From Trichobilharzia szidati (Eukaryota; Platyhelminthes; Trematoda; Strigeidida; Schistosomatidae), in NCBI GenBank assembly GCA_944472155.2, contig OX235272.1, positions 11,454,354-11,518,353 on the forward strand: 64,000 bases of DNA, written 5' to 3'. Below are positions 55,836 to 64,000 of the stretch, in pieces. Made by a program: the position numbers and the translations under genes. The number at the start of each line of letters is the position of its first letter. Positions within the stretch are counted from its first letter, which is position 1. Below the pieces are notes generated by a model. It was given only the letters and a program-made list of their open reading frames with translations. It did no database searches and was not told the origin of the DNA.

Positions 55836-56359
55836 TAGGCAAGTACACTTAGAGTGCTATTAATACAACAGTAACCAAATTGGATATAATTAGACACAAT
55901 ATATAGACAATGCAACATACAGTGTATTGCATTGAGAAACTATCCTCTCAGACAATACTTTTCAAGTGAAAAATATAAAAAAACTGCTACAGAATGTGAA
56001 TAATTTATATGAAATCGGAAGTTCCAGGAGAAAAAAAACCGTTAGCGTTGATGAGAGACAATCAATCAATCAAGCAGTTAGTGGTTATTGACAAATTCAA
56101 AAGTTGTGAGTGAATTCCAGTACAACACTATAAGAATATGTCCATTTACTAGGGTATACACATTTCAATTTCATATTTGGCTTTAATTAAACTTGTTATA
56201 TTTCTTTTGTTGGTTTTTCTCCGTAAAAACGTTGAATGCCTAGAAATCAGTCTAGAGGAATTCAATCATGTCTGTCTACAATCATATATTTAAAAAGCAT
56301 TTTACTTTCATAGTTTAATATTCAAGGGCGTACAGCAGTTTGTTGTCAGAAATCAGTTT
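55836..56359. other. Intron or intergenic sequence, nothing recognised
   Basis: AT-rich, only short frames. Confidence 0.4.
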
Positions 56360-56447
56360 TATGAGTATATTTTATATATTTATCTATATATTATATATTT
56401 ATATATTATATATTATTATATTTATATATATTTATATTTTTATGGGT
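56360..56447. repeat. AT-only low-complexity tract
   Basis: tatatatttatctatatattatat-type sequence just before the PLE remnant at 56.46 kb. Confidence 0.8.
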
Positions 56448-56459
56448 AGTCTGGAATAA

Positions 56460-57425
56460 ACAAGGCTGAAATCTGCAATCAGTCAGACCAACTTCTATAC
56501 TAGGTATGTCGACGAAACTTTCGTTATTTGTAATTCTTTTGATGATGCATCTCAAGTACTAAAAGTCTTGAACAGCACCCATTCTAATACTAAGTTAACA
56601 GTGGAGCATGAAAAAGAGGAGAAGTTCCATTTTCTTGACCTGGGTATTCAACGAGATATAGACGGCAAAACCAAAAGATATATACACAGAAAAGAGACCT
56701 GGAGGGCGGTTTATCTTAACTTCAAAAGTTTCTGCCCTATAAGTTACAAAAAAGGATTGGTGAGAACATTATTTGATCGTGTAAGGAAGCTGTTTTCAGA
56801 AGGAAAGATTGTGGAGAAATGCCTACGCGACAACGGTTACTCACAAAAGTTCATTGACAAGTATGGGAGACGTCATATTGAAAAAGTGAAGATCAGCACA
56901 GTTGAGAAAAAGCCTATCTTTCTGCAGCTTGCATTCAAAGGTTATGATACTGCCAGTAGAATAAGATGCAGACTGAACGCTGCCCTGAAAAGAACATCTC
57001 CAGTCACCAAGATTGTATGTGTTTATCAAACAACTAGTTGTTTGAGACAATCAAAAGTGGACAAATACACACCTCATGTTACCTCCAACTGTGTCTACCA
57101 ATTTACATGTACGTGCCAAAGCACATAAATCGGAAGAACAGAGAGAAGGGTTATTGTCCGCATTTCTGAACACATACCAAAGAACCTGAGACTGAAAGGT
57201 TCACAAGTATTAAACAGTGCAATTGCGCATCATCTATTAGACACTGGTCATAATGTAGACAACTTGAAGTCATTCAAAATAATCAACAAGTAAAAGAAAC
57301 CTAACTTGCTACGCTTTGCTGAAGCAATTGCTATCAGACGACTTATACCAAATCTATGTACGCAGAAAGAGACAGTGGTGAATCTTGCACTGCCCTGGTG
57401 ACAACAAAAATAATATACAACGGCT
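56460..57425 (+). mobile_element. Penelope-like element: RT end and GIY-YIG domain
   Basis: Reads NFYTRYVDETFVICNSFDDA, where the catalytic YVDD is YVDE. An open frame (56568-57128) continues EEKFHFLDLGIQRDIDG, NFKSFCPISYKKGLVRTLFD, LRDNGYSQKFIDKYGRR and NCVYQFTCTCQST. A TAA (57126-57128) interrupts the YIGRT core, which resumes as IGRTERRVIVRISEH; the C-terminus has LNSAIAHHLLDTGHN and NLCTQKET. Dead by active-site change and stop. Confidence 0.78.
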
Positions 57426-57689
57426 TGTTTTTGTTTCCAAGCCTAATTGCCTAATTATTCTATAAATATTTATAAACTGTCAAATATTGATCACAGTTCA
57501 TTTGAATTATTCTATAAATAGTCAGTGTTTGTAACTCTTAATTAGTTATATCATTCCGGACTAATGTTACTTTTACTTCCTACCAATTACTCCTTGTGAT
57601 CGTTCGTGGAAAAGTATGTTCAAATCTTTAATGTAATGTATTTCAAATATTTTATCGTTCAGGTTGTAACCAGTTGAGAAGAATCCTCG

Positions 57690-57790
57690 AAATAATGAAA
57701 GATGAGCTCATATTATCATCTGGTACAATTGTTGTTCTTGCTTTGTTCAAGTTTATTAATGGGAAGAATTGCATGAAGTTTTTGAAGAAA
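57690..57790 (+). mobile_element. PLE terminal-repeat fragment
   Basis: 'attgttgttcttgctttgttcaagtttattaatgggaagaattgcatgaag', same block as 15.32 kb. Confidence 0.45.
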
Positions 57791-58019
57791 TCAGTTAGTT
57801 AGGAAAGATTTTTGTTTATGTACCAGGCTTTATGTATGAGTAGTGACCATACTTCTTAGTTTGTGTAAGCTGAAGTAAGTGGAGTAGGACTTGAACGAGG
57901 AGCCTAGAGGCTGAAAAGGTACTCCAGGCAATCAAAAGTAATCCCTACAAAAAACCAATACTTGAAAATTAATCTGATGCTAACTAGCAACTGGACCTAT
58001 TCAGGCAGTTAACGTGAGG

Positions 58020-58385
58020 TTCTAGTGGGAAGCCATGACCAGTAGGTTACAGTATGTCGAAGGTGAGGACAGTTACTCATCGTAGAAGACATTGTGAAAT
58101 GGCCAGGCCATGTCATGAATTGGCAGAAGTTAGAATTCATGTGTTGGCCATTGGATCGGGTCGGAGTGGCTTAATGGTCTACGAGCTCACTGGCCTTGTA
58201 ACCAGAAGGTCCTGGGTTCGAACCCTAGTGGTGTGTGCGTACTGATGAAGAGTCACGAACTAGGCTGACTAAACAGCTACCTGTTCAGTACTTCCTGGTG
58301 GTTTACCAATGGTTCTCTAACTGATGTCAGCTCATGATGAAATCCTCCGAGCAATCAAACAAAATCTCTACAAAAATCAATACTT
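58020..58385 (+). mobile_element. SINE-B, best-preserved copy
   Basis: 5' block 'agttactcatcgtagaagacattgtg...gaattggcagaagttagaattcatgtgttggcc', tRNA-like head with 'gtggcttaatggtctacgagctc' (A box) and 'ctgggttcgaaccctagtgg' (B box), then the body 'gtactgatgaagagtcacgaa..cagtacttcctggtggtttaccaatggttctctaactgatgtcagctcatgatgaaatcc'. Confidence 0.7.
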
Positions 58386-58850
58386 GGCAATAAAGTTTAC
58401 GTTCGTTGTTTATAACAAGAGTGTGAACAAGATATTTTGTTTCCAAATATCTCGGTTGAATGGATTCATATCCCACTGTCATAGGACATCTGTATATGTA
58501 TATCACTTTACTAGTTGCTGGGAAGCTTCGTACATACGGCTCTTCATTCAGGATATTGTCTAGACACGTGCACAAGAAAATCTCCCCATATGTTTGTCGA
58601 AAGGAAGAATGAGATTCTTGAACACCTTGTTATTACACATCAATCTGCATCAATACAGAAATCTTTCAAAGTGACATGTGGGGTAAGGCCAAGTTTTTCG
58701 AAGCGTCTCCGGCTATATCTTCTATCTACAGCAGAAGCTCTTGATATACGCACTGAGAATCCCGAGCTATGTGTACAGAAGCGACTCATCCAATCTCTTT
58801 TACTTGTGACCCTAAACCTTATATACTCTTACAGAATAATTTAGTCTGTA
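58385..58850 (+). mobile_element. Penelope-like element, degenerate GIY-YIG region
   Basis: TSVYVYHFTSCWEASYI resembles the endonuclease entry; after frame changes comes RPSFSKRLRLYLLSTAEALD then NPELCVQKRLIQSLLL, the PLE C-terminus. Confidence 0.6.
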
Positions 58851-59219
58851 ATGCTTATTCATTCGGTTTCTGATCTTATCACTATTTTCAAACTCCTAAA
58901 TTTGAAACTTACTTTATTATTAATGATCAAAGAAATATTTACTTTTCAATTAGATCCTCATCTTTGGCTCTACTCTAATATATGTAGCATTTTTATTACA
59001 ATACACAACAATTTACCAATCAAGTGGTGATGAAATGATTTGGAAAAGGATAATTTGTAACTAAGGATGAAGTGGTCATAAGAATAATATAATTTTACAA
59101 GGATAACACGTAATTAAAGATGAAGTAGTCAGAAAATAAAGTAATTTGCAAAATTATAATTTTTATAATTTTTAAAGGTTTAGGGGGAGGGGGCGAAGTA
59201 GTCCGGTTTATACATTCAT

Positions 59220-59760
59220 GTAACGATGACCAAGGTAAGGAAAGTCGCTGTACAAATTTCTTCTGAATACACACACAGGTTTGGCTTCTTCAGGTGGATT
59301 CCGACTGCTTCAGCTGTATGTAGAAGACGAACTCGTAGAGCAAAATTAAGGTTAGTAGGAATGCGATAAATAATTTTAAATTCCTTATTAGCGTCAAACT
59401 TATGCTCACTATCTACAAGGTGTGCTAAAATAGAGCAACGAATAGATTTTGTTTGTCCCTTGCTTAACCATGTTGGATGATGTTCGGAAATACCATGATA
59501 AACCTGCCTATTGCACGCCCGATGTAGCTGGCTCCACAGCTGCAGTCAAACTGGTTGATACACATAGAGGAAGCAAATTTAGGTAGTTTATCCTTATTTC
59601 TCGAACGTAGAATAGGGGTGGTTATGAAGAGACAACGTACTTCTGCTGCATAATAAGCGATCTTAACTGCATTCTTTAGTAGCTGTGCTATTATTTCACT
59701 GATGTTGTCACCAAGCAACTGCAGTTTTATGAACAGTGGTTTTTTCGGAACTGCATATTT
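59220..59760 (-). mobile_element. Penelope-like element, RT end and GIY-YIG domain
   Basis: Minus strand: LGDNISEIIAQLLKNAV, SRNKDKLPKFASSMCINQFD, CSCGASYIGRAIGRF, then frameshifted C-terminal sequence. Same subfamily as the copies at 33.7, 50.2 and 60.7 kb. Confidence 0.72.
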
Positions 59761-59989
59761 TTCAGGTAATAGTTTGTTGACTTGTTAGCAAACTGAAATA
59801 GTTTTTGTTGCTTATCCTTTAAAGCTGGAAGGCCATCAGATTTTCAATATGGATTTAAGATTGGCAACTACTGATAAAATTCTGTGTGACACGCACACGT
59901 CAAGTCTCTAAGCATACAGAAACATTAACTGAAAATATGGAGTTTCTTCCTTGTGTCGAGTTCTGTAGATCTGCACACCGATTTCAGGG

Positions 59990-60600
59990 TCATGAATGCT
60001 TGTCTCGCTCTACCTACCGATTAAACTAGCTTTGACATCTTCATCTATCCAACCTACCTTATTTAAGGACGTTGCTGACCAGATACTCGGAAGAAGTGGC
60101 TCCCATAGAATTCTCCCATTTGCAGCAACTGGTGTTTGCTGTTGCTGATTATCAGGCAATATTCATCACCTCTATCTTCTCTTTATTCATCTGAAGTCCC
60201 TTTTTTGCCACATCACCTACCAATTTGTTGGCTTCCATTTGTGAACCTCCACGTAACCTACCGACTTCTTATCTGTCTAACGTACGTCTGTCTTCTCGCT
60301 ACCCCTCCCATCTTTTACATGATCCAGTCCATCACAACCAAGAAGACCGGCAGTGATAGTCAGCCTTGTCCTACTCCTGTTTTCACTTAAAAAGTTCCAT
60401 TGACTATTCCGTCGTGAATCGCTTGGCAATATGGCATCATTTTATATAGCTGTTGAGTGAGGTTAATAAACTTCTGTAGAAATAAACTCCATAATATCAA
60501 AGCAGCAAACCACATTACTTCACAGTCGATGCTGTCAAAATCTTTGACAAAATCAGTGAATATAGTGAAAATATTCACTCAGCCTTATTCTAACAAATTC
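59990..60600 (-). mobile_element. RTE-like LINE (type 2), RT fragment
   Basis: Minus strand: IFTDFVKDFDSIDCEVMW (RT motif A region, F-D-S-I-D), INLTQQLYKMMPYCQAIHDG, and a V-K-T-G-V-G-Q-G stretch after a stop; this aligns with FINLIQQLYDNGTCQVIHNG and NTGVRQGRLLSP of the copy at 63.0 kb. Confidence 0.68.
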
Positions 60601-61084
60601 AGTTCCTCGAGGACAACATCAGAGAGATCCTAACACAGCGGCTTAGCAATGCGGTAAAAAAAGCATTAAGTGCTGCTGAATTACTCTGTGTCTTCAAAAC
60701 CAGCCCTATTTTGCATTCAAGAATAAAAGACAAATTGCCTAATTTCGCCTCTTCCATGTGTATATACCAATTTGACCGCATCTGTGGAGCCTGTTACATA
60801 GGCCGTACAATTAGGCGTGTTTCTCGTCGTATTTCTGAACATCATCCTGCACAGTGGTTAAGTAAAGGACAAACAAAATCCATTCATGGCGCTCTTCTAT
60901 CTCATCTTGTGGAGACAGAACACAAAACTGATGTTAACAAGGCGACAAATCTTAACTTCACCCTAAGAATTCGCTTACTAAATATTGCTGATGCTGGTTG
61001 TTGGGGTCCACATTAAGAAGCCTAATTTATGCGTCCAAAAGAAGCTAGTTCAGACATTATCCTTACATTAGCTAACTTGGTTCA
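60600..61084 (+). mobile_element. Penelope-like element, GIY-YIG part, interrupted by a putative LTR
   Basis: The open frame at 60711-61016 contains IKDKLPNFASSMCIYQFD, GACYIGRTIRRVSRRISEHH and LSHLVETEHKTDVNKA. Its 3' end resumes at 61459 after the inserted 365-bp sequence. Confidence 0.75.
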
Positions 61085-61088
61085 AATG

Positions 61089-61453
61089 TAATATATATAC
61101 GCAGGTGAATCATTAATATTCATCATTTATTTCACACACTAGCATAATCATTGATTTCACGCATCTGCGTGATTATTGATTTAAATTACTGAATTCCCAG
61201 GGTTTGTTAATATTTTTAAAATGTGACATTGATTTTTCTAATTGTATAAATACGGAGTTGTTGTTTAACATTTTCGACTGTTGTTTGAGACAGTAAAAGC
61301 TCTCATATCAACGTCCAGTCTTCTCTTTTATTTGTCTTGCGTGCCCGGCGGTATTATTGTTGTTGTTGTTGACGTGCGATTAGGACAGATTAGCCAGCGC
61401 ATTAGTTAGATTCGCTCGTAGTCTACCAGGTCCTCATATTCTCATACACAACA
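61089..61453. mobile_element. Putative solo LTR inserted in a PLE
   Basis: The direct repeat aaatg occurs at 61084-61088 and 61454-61458. Read from 61087 the insert runs TGT...ACA, the usual LTR ends. It contains tataaatacgg (a core-promoter-like block) and is unrelated to PLE sequence on both sides. No internal retrotransposon sequence is present, so it would be a recombination remnant. LTR identity is an inference from termini, size and promoter-like content. Confidence 0.5.
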
Positions 61454-61458
61454 AAATG

Positions 61459-61745
61459 ATCCTCAAATTTTTGTAGAAATTTCCTTAATTTTAGTTGATA
61501 TTCTATTATATGCTATTATATTTTATTATTATTATAATTTAAGCATGTTTAATGAACTGTAATTTCATTGATCTTACTTTACAAATCGATATTATTTAAA
61601 AGAACACTAATATTGTTATTAACTACTAATCTAGAATATTCCATGTGTATAAACATATATATAACTGTAGAGCCAGAAGAGGAAATTATCGAAAAGGACA
61701 TTCTTTACTCAATTATTTTGTGTTTTATAAAATCAATAAAGTTGT
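61459..61745 (+). mobile_element. PLE 3' non-coding end (continuation)
   Basis: 'atttccttaattttagttgatattctattatatgctattata...acaaatcgatattatttaaaagaacactaatattgttattaactactaatctagaatatt' matches 34.1-34.3 kb; ends 'attttgtgttttataaaatcaataaagttgtctagc'. Confidence 0.7.
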
Positions 61746-61889
61746 CTAGCACTGAAGTTCCATCAGCGCATAACTTCGTTTTTCATTATTCTAGCCTGCT
61801 TCAGATGATGTTTCGTATCCAAGATGATACGACTTAATATCAGCCTGGAAGTGGACAAAAGCACGATTCCATACAAATTATTTCATAGG

Positions 61890-62120
61890 CTGTGCGTCGA
61901 TGTTTCAGCGGTATATCGCTCATGAACCACGCATCATGCCGTCCGGGGTTCAATCTCCAGCCACCGGTGCACTCCTCATCCTCGATAAGCAGGTAGTAAG
62001 GCCGATAAAAAAGGGTGGTTGGGCATGAGGGTAGCAACCCTAACTCGTAAAAATAAACATCACAGCTACCGAAACTCCAAGGCTCTAGCATGAACTCCTA
62101 TGCTCCACTCTGAACGTAAA
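61890..62120 (+). mobile_element. SINE-A copy
   Basis: 'gtgcgtcgatgtttcagcggtatatcgctcatgaacc' head, 'ggggttcaatctcc' B box, body 'ggttgggcatgagggtagcaaccctaactcgtaaaaataaacatcacagctaccgaaactcc'. Confidence 0.68.
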
Positions 62121-62599
62121 GGGATTAATTAATTAAATTATTAAAAAACTATCACCATCATCGTTATCATTATCAGTAGTATGTTTCCTAACTGTTAGGT
62201 AAAAACAGAAATTAATTATATTCTAAAAATAAAATATTGTTATTTTTAACTTTTCTTTTTTTGGATTATATTTTAAGAGAAAATGAACAACGGCAAGGGG
62301 AATAACAATAACAAGTCAAAAGAAAGTAAGCAATAAAGTAAAGAAGGAAGTCCACATTCTATGCAAGGCATTTACGCATAAATAATTTCACGTTAATTCC
62401 CCTTCCCCTCCCCTCCCCTACTATTTTTCTAAGTTACTAATTACTTCGAAATACTAATACAGGTTGATAGACAGAGAAAATAATTACAACAACAGAAATA
62501 ATAATAATCATAGTAGTAATAATTAGCAGAAAGACAAAGGAGAATAAAATAAAACGAAGCGTAAATGCCTTAGCTATTTGAAAGAGTCTGAGAAATCAA
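62121..62599. other. Low-complexity AT-rich stretch
   Basis: Contains a C-rich tract (cccttcccctcccctcccc) near 62400 and A/AAT-rich runs; no gene seen. Confidence 0.4.
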
Positions 62600-62945
62600 A
62601 ATCAGGTCACGTTTGAGGAGAGGTACTCACCACCTGTGACATTGGCTAGTGCAAGTCGCGCAATGTCATGAATTCACAGAAGCTGGAATTCATTTGTTGG
62701 CCAAATGGATAGGGTCCCAGTGGCTTAATGGTCTGCAAGCTGGCTTCGCAACCAGAAGGTCGTGGGTTCGAACCTCGGTGTCGGGTGTGTACTGATGAAG
62801 AGTATCAAATACTGGGATGAAACAGCTGGACGTCCAGTACTTGCTGGGTGGTTTCCCGATGATTCTATAATCGATGTCAACTCATCATGATGAAACCCTA
62901 TAGCCAATCAAATCCTTGCCATTCAATACTTTAACAGAACTGAAA
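62600..62945 (+). mobile_element. SINE-B copy
   Basis: The 5' block 'gaggtactcaccacctgtgacattggctagtgcaag', head 'cccagtggcttaatggtctgcaagctggc' and B box 'gtgggttcgaacctcgg', body to 'ttgatgtcaactcatcatgatgaaaccctatagccaatcaaatccttgcc'-like sequence. Confidence 0.68.
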
Positions 62946-62969
62946 ACATTTCTTTCCCGTAGTAAATTT

Positions 62970-64000
62970 AAATACATACGGCGTACCCCAAATATTCATC
63001 AACCTTATTCAACAGCTGTACGACAACGGCACATGTCAAGTGATCCACAACGGAAAACTCAGCCAGGCGTTTGGCGCAAACACAGGAGTCAGACAAGGGC
63101 GCTTATTATCACCAATGATATTCCTAATTGTGGTGGACTGGATTATGCGTCAGACAGTGGGAAACGAAAAGACGGGGACATACTGGACCGACGTGAAGAA
63201 CCTAGAAGACCTGGATTTCGCGTGTGGATGATTTATGTTTGATGTCACGCAAAATCGAAGACTTACAAGCGAAAACCGACAAACTGGTCGATAAGGAGGA
63301 GCAGCAAAGACAGGACTCCAGGTGAACATGGACAAGACAGAGGTCATGGAAATAACCAACCAACCAACAACAACAGCAGCAACATTCAACGCCAATCACC
63401 ATCAACGGGAGGGATTTGAAAGAGGTTACTTCATTCACTTATTTAGGGAGCATTGTCTCAACTACAGGCACATGGAATGGACGAGGATGTCAAATCGAGA
63501 ATCGTGAAGGCGAGAAACACATTCATCAACCTGAAACCAATCTGGAAATCTTCGTCACTCAACCCAGCATCAACAACAAAATTCGGATTTTCAATACAAA
63601 CGTCAAGTCAGTCAGTTCTTCTATACGGATGGATCAGAAACTTGGCGAGTCATAAAGAATATTTCCAACACGTAGCAGACCTTTATCAACAGCTGTCTTC
63701 ACTCTATACTCAAGATCAGATGGCCGAACAGAATCACCAACAAGAAACTATGGGAACAAACAAAACAAGAACCAATCGCCCAACAAATATGCAGCAGAAT
63801 GTGGAGATGGATTGAACACTCACTGAGGAGGCCACTCGCTGGGTGACATCGCGCGTCAGGCCAATGCTTGAGTGGAACCCGAAAGGGAAGCGGCGAGTGG
63901 GACGTCAGTGCAAGGGTGACATGGAGGCGATCGTGTGAAGAGGAATTGAAACAGTATGGACTAACATGGATGCAGGTGAAAAGTATGGCAGAAGACAGAA
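62970..64000 (+). mobile_element. RTE-like LINE (type 2), RT to 3' region, runs off the window
   Basis: Frames in order: HQPYSTAV then LYDNGTCQVIHNGKLSQAF, GANTGVRQGRLLSPMIFLIV (RT motif B region), VDWIMRQTVGNEKTG, DVKNLEDLDFA (catalytic YADD position is degraded), VNMDKTEVMEITNQPTTT, then 'tcacttatttagggagcat', INNKIRIFNTNVKSV, ILKIRWPNRIT-like sequence, RRMWRWIEHSLRRPLAG and GKRRVGRQCKG. Several frameshifts; reference copy for the type-2 family here. The 3' end lies beyond 64000. Confidence 0.75.

Noticed and set aside
1..64000. CRISPR arrays, operons, phage or bacterial defence systems
   Set aside because: Introns, poly(A) signal, LINEs, SINEs and PLEs show a eukaryotic genome; no regularly spaced short repeats were seen.

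Overview
The window looks like intronic DNA from an AT-rich flatworm genome, most likely a trematode of the schistosome group. Three things point there: dense Penelope-like elements (PLEs) with GIY-YIG endonuclease domains, RTE-like and CR1-like LINEs, and tRNA-headed SINEs. This is inferred from repeat and protein character; no database search was possible, so genus and species are open.

One host gene can be supported. Six minus-strand exons (45613-45476, 35600-35103, 23618-23520, 13744-13604, 11060-10888, 4097-3923) have usable splice sites and compatible phases. They join into about 407 residues of coiled-coil protein ending in a stop codon, with a poly(A) signal 14 bases beyond it. The 5' exons lie beyond the right edge or were missed. 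A centrosomal/ciliary coiled-coil protein (perhaps CEP162-like) is a guess. A separate 80-codon plus-strand ORF with a TATA-like box (6461-6738) lies in the last intron and may be a nested gene or an exon.

Most remaining sequence that can be recognised is transposon debris. PLE pieces occur at about 2.5-3.3, 7.1-7.8, 9.6-10.4, 10.7-12.4, 14.3-16.3, 19.3-19.5, 23.9-25.6 (terminal arms), 27.1-27.3, 28.0-29.1, 33.6-34.9, 36.9-39.8, 42.2-43.5, 45.8-47.4, 49.9-53.0, 56.4-57.8 and 58.4-61.7 kb. RTE-like LINE 3' ends occur at 1.3, 5.1, 5.9, 12.8, 13.9, 14.7, 17-18.6, 20-23, 23.9, 27.9, 30.2, 32.3, 44.0, 49.0, 55.0, 60.0 and 63-64 kb. CR1-like LINE 3' ends lie at 10.5, 20.2-21.4, 35.8-36.8, 39.8 and 54.0 kb. 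Two tRNA-like SINE families (A and B) are scattered throughout.

The clearest structural result is that several PLE insertions are bounded by target duplications of exactly 13 bp (15553-16278, 19289-19535, 45771-47358, 49897-52042; a diverged pair at 23882-25631). Their terminal repeats are inverted, giving large palindromes, one with 305-bp arms. Nested events are readable: a PLE inside a PLE (50168-51471), an RTE-like LINE inside a PLE terminus (23927-24954) and a CR1-like LINE inside an RTE-like LINE (20161-21372). PLE termini carry short hairpins resembling degenerate hammerhead ribozymes.
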